From positions 62,001 to 126,000 of the forward strand of contig NZ_JACIDU010000017.1 in the NCBI RefSeq assembly GCF_014196535.1: a stretch of 64,000 bases of DNA. Direction: 5' to 3'. The notes below the pieces were generated by a model. The model was given only the letters and a program-made list of their open reading frames with translations. It did not search any database and had not been told where the DNA came from. The stretch's first letter is position 1; the number at the start of each line of letters is the position of its first letter. Positions 20,711-31,555 of this stretch are shown piece by piece. The position numbers and the translations under genes are program-made. The stretch is from Allorhizobium borbori. GTDB lineage: Bacteria > Pseudomonadota > Alphaproteobacteria > Rhizobiales > Rhizobiaceae.

Positions 20711-22384
20711 ATGCTGATCCAGCTTTCGATCCGTGACATCGTTCTGATCGACCGGCTGGATCTTGCCTTTTCGCAGGGCCTTTCCGTGCTGACCGGCGAA
20801 ACCGGGGCCGGCAAATCCATTCTTCTCGACAGTCTTTCGCTGGCGCTCGGCGGGCGCGGCGATGGTGGCCTCGTGCGCCATGGCGAGGACAAGGGGCAGG
20901 TGACGGCGGTCTTCGACGTGCCGATGGACCACCCGGCCCGCAAGGTGCTGCGCGAGAACGATCTCGATGACGACGGCGACCTCATCTTCCGCCGCATTCA
21001 GTCCGCCGATGGCCGTACCAAAGCCTTCATCAACGACCAGCCGGTGGGCGTACAGCTCATGCGGCAGGCCGGTCAGTTCCTTGTCGAAATCCACGGCCAG
21101 CATGCCGACCGGGCGCTGACCGATACCGATGCTCATCGCGCCCTTCTGGATGCCTTTGCTGGGCTGGGTGAAGACGTGGCCGCGCTTTCCGGTCTTTATC
21201 GTTCCTGGCGCGAAGCGGAACGGGCGCTGAAGAAACACCGCGAGAAGGTGGAGGCTGCGGCCCGCGAGGCCGATTATCTCCGTTCCTCCGTCGAGGAGCT
21301 GGAAGCGCTCTCGCCCGTCAATGGCGAAGAGGATGAATTGGCGGAAGCCCGCGCGCGGATGATGAAGATCGAGCGCGTCGCCTCCGATATTGCCGAGGCC
21401 AGCGAATTTCTGAACGGCAATGGTTCGCCCGTGCCGGAAATCGCCTCGCTGATGCGCAGGCTGGAGCGCAAGAGCCATGAGGCGCCGGGTCTTCTGGAAG
21501 AAACCGTGCAGCTTCTCGATCAGGCGCTCGACACGCTGTCCAACGCCCAGATGGAAGTGGAGCGGGCGCTGCGCCGCACCGAATTCGACCCCAAGGAACT
21601 GGAGCGTGTCGAAGAGCGGCTGTTTGCGCTTCGCGCCGCCGCCCGCAAATATTCCGTGCCGGTCACGGCGCTGCCGGCGCTTGCCGAAAAGATGGTGTCC
21701 GATCTTGCCGATCTCGATGCCGGCGAGGAAAAGCTGAAGCTGCTGGAAAAGGCCGTGGGTGTGGCGGCTGACGCCTATCAGGCCGCCGCCCGCACGCTTT
21801 CCGAAAAACGCCACCATGGTGCCGAGGCGCTTTCCGCCGCCGTGATGGCGGAATTGCCGGCGTTGAAGCTGGAGCGCGCACGCTTCATGGTGTCGGTTTC
21901 TACCGATGGCGAGAATGCCGGGGCGGAAGGCATCGACCTCGTTGAATTCCACGTCCAGACCAATCCCGGCACGCGTCCCGGTCCGATCATGAAGGTGGCC
22001 TCCGGCGGCGAACTTTCACGCTTCCTGCTGGCGCTCAAGGTGGCGCTGGCCGATCGCGGCTCGGCGCCGACGCTGGTCTTCGATGAAATCGACACGGGTG
22101 TCGGTGGTGCGGTGGCAGATGCCATCGGCCAGCGGTTGAAGCGGCTTTCCGCCACCGTGCAGGTGTTGTCGGTCACGCACGCACCGCAGGTCGCTGCCCG
22201 CGCCGCGACGCATCTGCTTATTGCCAAAGGGCCTGTGGAAGGGGACGCAAGCCGCATTGCGACCCGCGTGACGCCGATGGAGCCATCCCATCGCCGCGAG
22301 GAAATCGCGCGCATGCTGGCGGGCGCCGAGATTACCGAAGAAGCCCGTGCTGCCGCCGCCAAGCTTCTGGCCGCCACGGACTGA
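20711..22384 (+). CDS. recN: DNA repair ATPase RecN
   Basis: SMC-like ATPase acting in double-strand break repair. The 557-aa product has a Walker A loop GETGAGKSILLDSL near residue 33, a central coiled-coil region (about residues 160-370), the ABC signature SGGELSRFLLALK and Walker B TLVFDEIDTGVGG near the C-terminus. It follows bamD by 13 bp. The bamD-recN-ligA order is common in Rhizobiales. Confidence 0.96.
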   Translation: MLIQLSIRDIVLIDRLDLAFSQGLSVLTGETGAGKSILLDSLSLALGGRGDGGLVRHGEDKGQVTAVFDVPMDHPARKVLRENDLDDDGDLIFRRIQSADGRTKAFINDQPVGVQLMRQAGQFLVEIHGQHADRALTDTDAHRALLDAFAGLGEDVAALSGLYRSWREAERALKKHREKVEAAAREADYLRSSVEELEALSPVNGEEDELAEARARMMKIERVASDIAEASEFLNGNGSPVPEIASLMRRLERKSHEAPGLLEETVQLLDQALDTLSNAQMEVERALRRTEFDPKELERVEERLFALRAAARKYSVPVTALPALAEKMVSDLADLDAGEEKLKLLEKAVGVAADAYQAAARTLSEKRHHGAEALSAAVMAELPALKLERARFMVSVSTDGENAGAEGIDLVEFHVQTNPGTRPGPIMKVASGGELSRFLLALKVALADRGSAPTLVFDEIDTGVGGAVADAIGQRLKRLSATVQVLSVTHAPQVAARAATHLLIAKGPVEGDASRIATRVTPMEPSHRREEIARMLAGAEITEEARAAAAKLLAATD

Positions 22385-22453
22385 CGGGCCTTCGCGGATC
22401 GTTCAGGTTTGACCTTTAGACTGACGTCATGTCTTTGGTTCCGGGTGTGTCTC

Positions 22454-22837
22454 ATGAACAGGTTCTGGCTCTTTTTCCTCGCTGCTTTTGCCGCCTTTCC
22501 GGCTGCGGCCGATGGCATATGGTGCGATGCCGGTGATGGCCGCGTGGTGACGTGCCCGCCGCAGCGACGGCTGCCGCCTCCGCCACCCCCGCCGGTCTAT
22601 GACGGATACGAGATCGCGCCCGGACAGGGGGACGCGTTCCGTGACGCGCCGCCGCCGCCGGAATGCACGCCGGAACAGGCGGTGCGGCTTGCCCGCCGTT
22701 ACGGCCTTTCGGATGCGCGACTGGCTTCGGTTGGCACGAAGACGATGTTCATCGATGGCTACGACTACAATGCCGACAAGAGCGTGCGGCTAGTGATTTC
22801 GAAATCGCCGGGCTGCCCGCTGGTGGATCGGATGTAG
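22454..22837 (+). CDS. Small secreted proline-rich protein of unknown function
   Basis: The 127-aa product starts at ATG 22454 with a typical signal peptide MNRFWLFFLAAFAAFPAAADG, likely cut after AAA. The mature part has two Cys residues early and late, two poly-proline runs (RLPPPPPPP and APPPPEC), then a small conserved-looking C-terminal part (TPEQAVRLARRYGLSDARL) ending in DGYDYNADKSVRLVISKSPGCP. I do not recognise a named domain. The clear signal peptide and coding character support a real gene; it lies between recN and ligA on the same strand. Exported to the periplasm by inference. Confidence 0.7.
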   Translation: MNRFWLFFLAAFAAFPAAADGIWCDAGDGRVVTCPPQRRLPPPPPPPVYDGYEIAPGQGDAFRDAPPPPECTPEQAVRLARRYGLSDARLASVGTKTMFIDGYDYNADKSVRLVISKSPGCPLVDRM

Positions 22838-22905
22838 CGGGGATAAGCTGAAAGCGACTCCACTTTTCGATCCGATGCTCTAAAACAGCAGCGATTGTGA
22901 ATTGA

Positions 22906-25086
<2,181 letters not shown>

Positions 25087-25104
25087 GGACTGCGTCCGGT
25101 GGCA

Positions 25105-25638
25105 TTAACGTCGTGTGTTGATTCTGGCCATGCTCAGAGCGTCGACAAAAGTGCCGTCTCGGAAGGCGAAAGCCTTGTGGCATCCCTCCACCTCGAACCC
25201 GAATTTTTGGTAGAGGGCAATCGCTGGCGCATTATCGACGAAGACGGTCAGTTCGAGGCGCAGCAGGTTGAGCCATGCATCCGCCATGGCGACCACTTCG
25301 CCCATCAAGGCGCTTCCGATGCCGCGTCCCGTGAAATCGTCATGGACACCCATGCCGATTGACGCGGCGTGGTTGCGCCGCCCGGATGACATGTTCAGGC
25401 TGATCTCTCCAACCACCTGATCCGCCAGAATGGCCACGAGATTGACTGTGCCCGGTGTCGTGGCTTCGATGGTTTTGCGGATGGTCTCGGCATTCTCATA
25501 GGGAGGACGCAGGGTTCCGGCGCGGTAGCCCGGCAGATTGTGCATGGTTGCGATTGTGGCGGCATCGGCAGGTATGCGGGCGCGTATCGCCAGGCCTTCA
25601 GGCCATTGGATGCGCGTATTGACAGGCGGGACTGACAT
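25105..25638 (-). CDS. GNAT-family N-acetyltransferase
   Basis: The 177-aa product has a single GNAT fold: N-terminal IRARIPADAATIATMHN, central strands around VAILADQVVGEISLNM, the acetyl-CoA pyrophosphate loop GRGIGSALM and the C-terminal NAPAIALYQKFGFEVEG motif. It resembles the YhhY/RimI-like broad group; the acceptor substrate cannot be told from sequence. Transcribed convergently with ligA and divergently from the cardiolipin-synthase gene. Confidence 0.85.
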   Translation of the reverse strand: MSVPPVNTRIQWPEGLAIRARIPADAATIATMHNLPGYRAGTLRPPYENAETIRKTIEATTPGTVNLVAILADQVVGEISLNMSSGRRNHAASIGMGVHDDFTGRGIGSALMGEVVAMADAWLNLLRLELTVFVDNAPAIALYQKFGFEVEGCHKAFAFRDGTFVDALSMARINTRR

Positions 25639-25861
25639 CCAAACTCTCCTCTGTGATTGAGGCAGAGTGTGAACTTCATCCCCTGCCTCTGGTTAAGGGC
25701 AGGGTTGAGGTGGGGTATGACCAAGCCTTAACGGCGCAGCACGACCTCCACGCGCCCTGCTCGGCGCGTATGAGGCATGTTGGCAGTGTGGGCGGCGGTT
25801 GTGATCATGTGGCAGATTGTTTCCGGAATTCTGAATGCCGTCAAGTTTCAGTCGGTCGACA

Positions 25862-25890
25862 TTGTTTTCCGCGGCTGTCGCGCCCTATAT
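25862..25890 (+). promoter_or_regulatory. Candidate promoter of the phospholipase-D gene
   Basis: TTGTTT (25862-25867), a 17-base spacer and CTATAT (25885-25890), the preferred alphaproteobacterial -10. The expected start of transcription is about 25897-25898, at or within a base of the ATG, and no SD sequence precedes that ATG. The remainder of the divergent 25639-25897 interval shows no gene. Confidence 0.5.
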
Positions 25891-25897
25891 TGCTTCC

Positions 25898-27355
25898 ATG
25901 GAGCTTGTTTCGCATTACTGGCCGCATATTCTGGCCGTGCTCTCCTTCTGTGTGGGGGCTTTGGCGGCTGTTCATGCCGCGATGAACAAGGATGAGGTGC
26001 GCTCTGCAATCGGCTGGGTGGGCGTCATCATGCTTTCGCCCTTCGTCGGCGCCGCGCTCTATCTGTTTGCCGGGGTGAACCGTATTCGCCGGTCGAATGT
26101 CGGCCTGCAATGGACGCGAATGCTGACCGGTCCGCCGGAGCATATCGCCCGTTACGATGTGAACCCGGAAACGATCACCGAATGCTACGGGCGGCGCTTC
26201 ACGTCGCTGATGGTGCTTGGAAACCGCATCACGCCGCATCAACTCACCACGGGCAACGGCATCGAGATGCTGGAGCGTGGGGATGATGCGTATGACGCGA
26301 TGTGCGCGGCCATCGATACGGCGCAGCGCAGCATTATTCTGGAAAGCTACATCTTCGACCGTGACCCGGTCGGCAAGCGGCTGGCGGATTGCCTGATTGC
26401 CGCCCATCGCCGCGGCGTTGCCGTGCGCGTGCTGGTGGATGCGGTGGGTGCTCGCTACTCGTTTCCCTCCATCCTCAGCCGCTTCCGCAAGGCCGGTGTG
26501 CCGGTTAATGTGTTCAACGGCAATGTCATCGTCGGCCTGCGGCTGCCCTACGCCAACCTGCGCACCCACCGCAAGATTCTGGTGATCGACGGTGCGGTGG
26601 CCTTTACCGGCGGCATGAACATCCGTGCCGGTTTCTCGCATCGGCTGAACGGCGAGAGGACGCTGCTGGACACGCATTTCCGGGTGCGGGGCCGGGTGGT
26701 GGCCGACCTCTTCTTCATCGCCGCCGCCGATTGGCGCTTTGCCAGCGGCGAAACGCTGGATGGCGATGCCTGGCGGATCGTCGATCCCGACGGCACGCCC
26801 GGCGGGCCGGTCATCATTCGCGCGGTGCCGTCCGGTCCCGACAGGAGCGTCGAGACCAATGCGCGGCTTCTGATGGGCGCGCTTTCGGTGGCGCGCAGCA
26901 ATATTCGCATCATGTCGCCTTACTTTCTGCCCGACCGCGAATTGATCAGTGCACTGACCACGGCGGCGCGGCGCGGGGTGGAGGTGGATATCGTTGTTCC
27001 CGGCGTGAGCAATCTCGTTCTGGTCGACCGGGCGATGACGGCGCAGTTCGACCAGTTCCTGAAAAACTACTGCCGCATCTGGCGTTCCTCCGGGCCGTTC
27101 AACCATTCCAAGCTGATGACCATCGATGGACGCTGGTCCTATACCGGCTCCTCCAACCTCGACGGGCGGTCGCTCCGGCTCAACTTCGAAATCGATCTCG
27201 AAGTCTATGATTCTGCCTTTGCCGCCCAGGTGGAGCGCCGGATCGATGCGGCGATTGCCGATGCCCAACCGGTAACGCTGGAGGCGCTGCAGGCCCGGCC
27301 TTTCCCGGTGCGGCTTCTCGAACGCATCCTGTGGCTTGGATCGCCTTATTTGTAA
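25898..27355 (+). CDS. cls: Phospholipase D family protein, cardiolipin synthase type
   Basis: Membrane enzyme expected to join two phosphatidylglycerols into cardiolipin, or a related phosphatidyl transfer. The 485-aa product has two N-terminal membrane segments (about residues 8-25 and 38-57) followed by the GVNRIRRS motif typical of Cls, then two PLD domains each with an HKD motif: HRKILVIDGAVAFTGG and HSKLMTIDGRWSYTGSSN. I place the start at ATG 25898 (MELVSHYW). An in-frame GTG/ATG upstream would add an unsupported extension. It is followed after 51 bp by an endonuclease/exonuclease/phosphatase-family gene that probably shares its transcript. Confidence 0.88.
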   Translation: MELVSHYWPHILAVLSFCVGALAAVHAAMNKDEVRSAIGWVGVIMLSPFVGAALYLFAGVNRIRRSNVGLQWTRMLTGPPEHIARYDVNPETITECYGRRFTSLMVLGNRITPHQLTTGNGIEMLERGDDAYDAMCAAIDTAQRSIILESYIFDRDPVGKRLADCLIAAHRRGVAVRVLVDAVGARYSFPSILSRFRKAGVPVNVFNGNVIVGLRLPYANLRTHRKILVIDGAVAFTGGMNIRAGFSHRLNGERTLLDTHFRVRGRVVADLFFIAAADWRFASGETLDGDAWRIVDPDGTPGGPVIIRAVPSGPDRSVETNARLLMGALSVARSNIRIMSPYFLPDRELISALTTAARRGVEVDIVVPGVSNLVLVDRAMTAQFDQFLKNYCRIWRSSGPFNHSKLMTIDGRWSYTGSSNLDGRSLRLNFEIDLEVYDSAFAAQVERRIDAAIADAQPVTLEALQARPFPVRLLERILWLGSPYL

Positions 27356-27406
27356 CGCGAAGCAGGAGTCTTGTCGGGTGAACATTCACAAGGGATCGAA
27401 GGCGAA

Positions 27407-28225
27407 ATGAAACGGGAAACATTCCTGACCGGTGATCTGCCGAACAGTCTGCCCAAGCGCATTCTGGCCAGCCTCCGGCATCGCCAGCATCGCCGCCAGA
27501 TGCCCTTCTCCCCGACGGCGCCGGTCTGCGATCTGACGGTCGCGTCCTACAATGTCCACAAATGCGTGGGTCGCGACCGGCGTTTCGATCCCGTCCGCAC
27601 AGCGGAGGTCATTCGCGAAATCGGAGCCGATGTGATCGCGCTTCAGGAAGCGGACACCCGCTTTGGCGAGCGTACCGGCCTGCTCGATCTTGACTGGCTG
27701 GAGCGGGAAACGGGCCTGACCCGCGTGCCGCTGACGATAGCGAGCCGCGCGCACGGGTTTCACGGCAATACGCTGTTGTTCCGCGAAGGGCTGGTGCGCG
27801 ACCTGCATCCGGTGAAGTTGCCGGGGCTTGAACCGCGCGGGGCGCTGATTACCGAACTGGAGCTGAAGAACGGGCAGGCGCTGCGCATTGTTGCCGCCCA
27901 TTTCGGTTTGCTGCGTCATTCGCGCCGCCAGCAGGCCGGTCGCATTCTCGATATCCTGCGTGCGGGCGAGGATTGTCCGACGCTGCTGGTTGGTGATCTC
28001 AACGAATGGCGGCTGGGCAAGGGCTCTGCGCTCAAGGCGCTGGCGCCGGTATTCGATTCGACGGTTGCGGTGCCAAGTTTCCCCGCCGGCCTTCCGGTTC
28101 TGGCGCTTGACCGCATCATGGCAAATCGGCCCGGTCTCATTCGGCAGATCGAGGTGCATGACAGTCCGCTGGCGCGGATGGCCTCCGACCACCTGCCGAT
28201 CAAGGCTTTTCTCCATTTTTCGTGA
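27407..28225 (+). CDS. Endonuclease/exonuclease/phosphatase-fold protein
   Basis: The 272-aa product has the EEP metallo-fold: SYNVHKCVGRD with the first Asn, IALQEADTRFG with the metal-binding Glu, VVAAHFGLLRHSRRQQ, LLVGDLNEW with the Asp/Asn pair and a final ASDHLPIKAFL His. Substrates in this superfamily range from nucleic acids to phospholipid or inositol headgroups. The pairing with a cardiolipin synthase-like gene suggests, but does not prove, a phospholipid-related role. ATG 27407 is chosen; a TTG at 27371 would add 12 residues. No signal peptide is evident. Confidence 0.82.
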   Translation: MKRETFLTGDLPNSLPKRILASLRHRQHRRQMPFSPTAPVCDLTVASYNVHKCVGRDRRFDPVRTAEVIREIGADVIALQEADTRFGERTGLLDLDWLERETGLTRVPLTIASRAHGFHGNTLLFREGLVRDLHPVKLPGLEPRGALITELELKNGQALRIVAAHFGLLRHSRRQQAGRILDILRAGEDCPTLLVGDLNEWRLGKGSALKALAPVFDSTVAVPSFPAGLPVLALDRIMANRPGLIRQIEVHDSPLARMASDHLPIKAFLHFS

Positions 28226-28314
28226 GCCCGGTGGCTGGCGTTTCTTGTAAACTTCCGGGGCCATCATATCTTTGTGAGGGCGGCGCGTTTGTCGCGTTCA
28301 CAAAGGAGATGGCC

Positions 28315-28806
28315 ATGACCTCGTTTCTTCGTTCGCTGCTTGCCGCCGGTCTGGTGCTGGCAGGCGCATCCCTTCCGGCACGCGCCGAGGTGGTGGGCAA
28401 GGTCGGTGTCGACTGGACCGGCAACGATATCGTCGTCGAGGCCTTTCACGATCCGAAGATCGAGGGCGTGACCTGCCATGTCAGTTATTTCGACCGCGGC
28501 ATTATCGACCGGCTGAAAAACGGTAACTGGTTCGAGGACCCGTCCAACAACTCCATCGCCTGCCGCCAGACTGGGCCGGTGACGATTGGCGATATCGATC
28601 TATCCAAGGATGGTGAGGAGGTGTTCCGCGAGGGCATGTCGCTCGTGTGGAAGAAGCTGGTCATCAACCGCATCTATGACCGTGCCAACGACACGCTGAT
28701 CTATCTCGTCCATACCCGCGAGTTGACCGACGGTTCGGCCAAGATGGCGATTTCGACGGTGCCGCTGTTCGGGCAGTCCGTGAACTGGAAGAACGGCAAG
28801 CCGTAA
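28315..28806 (+). CDS. creA: CreA family periplasmic protein
   Basis: The 163-aa product has a signal peptide (FLRSLLAAGLVLAGASLPARAE) and a mature domain starting EVVGKVGVDWTGNDIVVEAFHDP, the characteristic opening of CreA proteins, followed by GVTCHVSYFDRG and SLVWKKLVINRIYDR. CreA is a conserved exported protein with no established biochemical activity. ATG 28315 is preferred because AAAGGAG lies 7 bases upstream; ATG 28309 would be too close. Convergent with cheW. Confidence 0.85.
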   Translation: MTSFLRSLLAAGLVLAGASLPARAEVVGKVGVDWTGNDIVVEAFHDPKIEGVTCHVSYFDRGIIDRLKNGNWFEDPSNNSIACRQTGPVTIGDIDLSKDGEEVFREGMSLVWKKLVINRIYDRANDTLIYLVHTRELTDGSAKMAISTVPLFGQSVNWKNGKP

Positions 28807-28842
28807 CAGGGCGAGCGCTGCCGCGACCTCTGAAAACGTCGA

Positions 28843-28876
28843 GGCCGCGAAGACCGAGTCAACGGTTTTCGCGGCC
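28843..28876. terminator. Strong hairpin between creA and cheW
   Basis: GGCCGCGAA (28843-28851) pairs perfectly with TTCGCGGCC (28868-28876) and the stem continues inward through GACCG/CGGTT (one G-U), 14 bp in all, with loop AGTCAA. No U-tract follows on either strand, so a terminator role between these convergent genes is inferred from position only. Confidence 0.5.
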
Positions 28877-28903
28877 AGGGCGGTGGATTCGGTATCCGCT
28901 TCG

Positions 28904-28928
28904 CTTGAGAGTCTGTGAGACTCTCAAG
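28904..28928. terminator. Second hairpin between creA and cheW
   Basis: CTTGAGAGTC (28904-28913) and GACTCTCAAG (28919-28928) form a perfect 10-bp stem with a 5-base loop. A moderately T-rich stretch (ACTCGTTTTCG) follows on the + strand. With the previous hairpin it probably ends transcripts from both convergent genes. Confidence 0.55.
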
Positions 28929-28987
28929 GTAACTCGTTTTCGTCTGTCTTTTCGGGAAAATCGGCTCCCGCTTTTTCCTGACAAACG

Positions 28988-29452
28988 TCAGGCGGCGGCC
29001 ACAAGCTCGTCGGCGATCACCGTGTCGAGGTTGAGGAAGCAGATCATGTTCTTTTCGAGTGCCACGATGCCGCGGCAGAAATCGCGCTGGGCGCTCGGGA
29101 TGATTTCCGGGGCGGGCTGAAGGTCTTCGCTGCGGATCGTCATCATGTCGGAAACCTGTTCGACCAGAAGGCCGACCAGCTTGCCGGCGATGTCGGTAAC
29201 GATGATGGCCGCGCGTTCGGAGGGTTCGGTGGACTTCATGCCAAGGCGGCAGGCCATGTCGATGACCGGGATCACGGCGCCGCGCAGGTTGATGAGGCCG
29301 AGAACGTAAGGTGGCGTGTGGGGCATCGGCGTGACCGGAGCCCAGCCGCGAATTTCCCGGATCGCCATGATGTCGATGCAGAATTCCTGATCGCCAAGAT
29401 GGAAGGACACGATTTCGAGATAGGCACCCGACTGTTTGATCGTGTTGCTCAT
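28988..29452 (-). CDS. cheW: Chemotaxis coupling protein CheW
   Basis: Adaptor linking methyl-accepting chemoreceptors to the CheA kinase. The 154-aa product is a single CheW/SH3-like domain: EIVSFHLGDQEFCIDIMAIREI, PPYVLGLINLRGAVIPVIDM and GLLVEQVSDMMTI. The start is ATG at 29452 (MSNTIKQSG); the frame is open 11 codons further but without a better start. No other che or receptor gene is near, so it is a stand-alone cheW outside the main chemotaxis cluster, as known in Agrobacterium. The 247 bp upstream to the next gene contain no coding signal or convincing promoter. Confidence 0.94.
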   Translation of the reverse strand: MSNTIKQSGAYLEIVSFHLGDQEFCIDIMAIREIRGWAPVTPMPHTPPYVLGLINLRGAVIPVIDMACRLGMKSTEPSERAAIIVTDIAGKLVGLLVEQVSDMMTIRSEDLQPAPEIIPSAQRDFCRGIVALEKNMICFLNLDTVIADELVAAA

Positions 29453-29699
29453 GATACGAGAGTCTCCCGCCGTCCTGTACGGCAAAGCGCATTCTTCCTG
29501 GATGCGGCGGGCCGGAATGTTCCGGTTGACGTCATGTCGAAGGCTGTCCGTTATCGCTCACCGTTGCAGGAGGAATTGGAAAGTCCGCAGTGTTCATGTT
29601 GCCAGCGAGACTTTAATCTTCGGTAAAGATTTTGTCGAGGAAGCCGCCAATCTCTCGCAACAGAAAGACATACGGAATTTCCTATGCTAGGATTATCTC

Positions 29700-29864
29700 A
29701 TGACGACGATCACCGAACAGACATTCTGGTTTCGACCGCTGGCCATTGTGGCGGGCAGCGCCGTGGCGATGGCGCTTGCCGCCCTCGTTTTTGCCGCCTG
29801 GATGCGATACGGGCCGGAAATCTTCCTCGTTCTTTCCGATAACGGTATCAGCTGGTGCCTGTGA
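29700..29864 (+). CDS. 54-aa single-pass membrane protein, unknown function
   Basis: ATG 29700 to TGA 29862-29864. The product starts MTTITEQTFWFRPLAIV, has one hydrophobic helix (about residues 12-34) and a short tail ending ISWCL. I cannot assign a family. Support is the clean start, typical codon use (GC-rich third positions) and a membrane segment placed just upstream of the SCO1-type copper chaperone, whose start is 95 bp downstream. It may be part of the same transcript. The alternative is a chance short frame. Confidence 0.55.
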   Translation: MTTITEQTFWFRPLAIVAGSAVAMALAALVFAAWMRYGPEIFLVLSDNGISWCL

Positions 29865-29958
29865 CCCTTGCGTCACGAAGGCGAGGGCAGGCGCTGGAAC
29901 GCGGCTGTGATTTGCCTTTGTCGCGCCGGAGCGCTACTGCGCTTGCAGACAGAGACAC

Positions 29959-30561
29959 ATGGACACTCCAATGAAGACGTTTCGCATCGGCATTATTGCC
30001 GCCATCGTGGTGCTTGCTGGTGCTCTCGGCTGGCTGGCGCTGGAGCTCAACCGTTCCCATCGCGAAATCAGCGAACAGCCCTTCGGCGTGTCCTTCAATT
30101 TGACGGGGCAGGACGGGCAGCCGGTGACCGAGCAGAAGCTGCGCGGCAAACCGACCCTGCTGTTCTTCGGCTTTACCCATTGTCCGGAAATTTGCCCGAC
30201 CACGCTGTTTGAAATGGAAGGCTGGCTGAAGGATGTCGATCCCGCCGGCGACAAGGTTCATGCCTTTTTCGTAACCGTCGATCCCGAGCGCGATACGCCC
30301 GCCGTGCTGGGCGACTACGTGTCTTCGGTGTCCGATCGGGTGTATGGCATCGCCGGTGACCCGGCGGAGGTGGCGCGTGTGCTGAAGGGTTACCGCGTCT
30401 ATGCCCGCAAGGTGCCGGTGGATGGCGGCGAATACACCATGGATCACACGGCAGCGGTCTATCTGCTCGACAGTCAGGGCCGGTTCCGTGGAACGATTTC
30501 CTATGGCGAGCAGACCGACAGCGCCATCGCCAAGATCAAGGACCTGATCGCCAAGGACTGA
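29959..30561 (+). CDS. SCO1/SenC family copper chaperone
   Basis: Thioredoxin-fold, membrane-anchored protein that delivers copper to the CuA centre of cytochrome oxidase. The 200-aa product has one N-terminal membrane anchor (about residues 9-30), then FGVSFNLTGQDG, the copper-binding CPEIC motif within FFGFTHCPEICPTT, FFVTVDPERDTPAVL and a conserved His in YTMDHTAAVYLLD. All three copper ligands are present. Start ATG 29959; ATG 29971 (MKTFRIG) is equally possible. It lies 22 bp upstream of the region leading to prmA. Confidence 0.93.
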   Translation: MDTPMKTFRIGIIAAIVVLAGALGWLALELNRSHREISEQPFGVSFNLTGQDGQPVTEQKLRGKPTLLFFGFTHCPEICPTTLFEMEGWLKDVDPAGDKVHAFFVTVDPERDTPAVLGDYVSSVSDRVYGIAGDPAEVARVLKGYRVYARKVPVDGGEYTMDHTAAVYLLDSQGRFRGTISYGEQTDSAIAKIKDLIAKD

Positions 30562-30673
30562 CGCTTGCGGCAGGCGGCGCTTTGTGGCAATCCACGCGGC
30601 AAAAGCCCTTGACGCGCGGCCCCTTGCGGGCGCGCCTCTCGTCTCTCATGCTTTAACGAGAAAGACCGGTCCC

Positions 30674-31555
30674 GTGAGTGAAATCCGCTTGTATGTGCGC
30701 GCCACCGAACGCCAGGCCGAGGACATCCTCGATCTTCTGACCATTGCCTTCGGTGAAGAGGATATCGCGCTGGCGACGCAGGAAATCGATGAACGGAACG
30801 ATATCTGGGAAGCTTCCGTCTATCTGATGGCGGAGGACGAGGACGAGGTTCGTGCCCGCTTCGTCGAGGCGATTGCCGAAGCTTATCCCGATTTTCCCGT
30901 TGAAAAGGAAATCATTCCCGATGCCGATTGGATCGCCATGTCGCTGGAAGGGCTCAAGCCCGTGCGGGCAGGGCGCTTCATCGTGCATGGCAGTCATGAC
31001 CGCGACAAGGTGCGGGCCAACGATCTGGCCATCGAGATCGATGCGGGACAGGCCTTCGGCACCGGGCATCACGGCACGACCGCCGGCTGCCTGGAGGTCA
31101 TCGAGAACGTCCTCAAGGCGCGCAGCATCGGCAATGCGCTTGATCTCGGCACCGGCTCCGGTGTGCTGGCCATTGCCGTGCGCAAGCTGCGCAACGTGCC
31201 GGTTCTGGCCACGGATATCGATCCCGTCGCCACGAAGGTCGCCCGCGAGAATGCGCGCCTCAACGGCATCGTCGGCGGCATCGCTTTCGAGACGGCACCG
31301 GGCTTCCATTCCTCCGCCTTCCGCAAATACGGACCGTTCGACCTCATCATCGCCAATATTCTGGCGCGGCCGCTCATCAAGATGGCGCCGGAACTGGTCA
31401 ACCATCTCGCGCCGCATGGTACGGTCATTCTCTCCGGCATTCTTGCGGCCCAGCGCTGGAAGGTGCTGTCGGCCTATAACGGCGCGGGGCTCGCGCATGT
31501 GCGCACCATCTGGCGCAATGGCTGGGTGACGATCCATCTGGAGCGGCAGGGTTGA
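30674..31555 (+). CDS. prmA: Ribosomal protein L11 methyltransferase
   Basis: SAM-dependent methyltransferase modifying ribosomal protein L11. The 293-aa product has a small N-terminal domain and a class I methyltransferase domain with ALDLGTGSGVLAIAV as SAM motif I, the FGTGHHGTT block and IIANILARPLIKMAP, which carries the NxxA-type motif of PrmA. GTG 30674, giving MSEIRLYVRATE, fits the known family N-terminus and length; the frame is open for another 30 codons but those do not look like PrmA. Confidence 0.93.
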   Translation: MSEIRLYVRATERQAEDILDLLTIAFGEEDIALATQEIDERNDIWEASVYLMAEDEDEVRARFVEAIAEAYPDFPVEKEIIPDADWIAMSLEGLKPVRAGRFIVHGSHDRDKVRANDLAIEIDAGQAFGTGHHGTTAGCLEVIENVLKARSIGNALDLGTGSGVLAIAVRKLRNVPVLATDIDPVATKVARENARLNGIVGGIAFETAPGFHSSAFRKYGPFDLIIANILARPLIKMAPELVNHLAPHGTVILSGILAAQRWKVLSAYNGAGLAHVRTIWRNGWVTIHLERQG

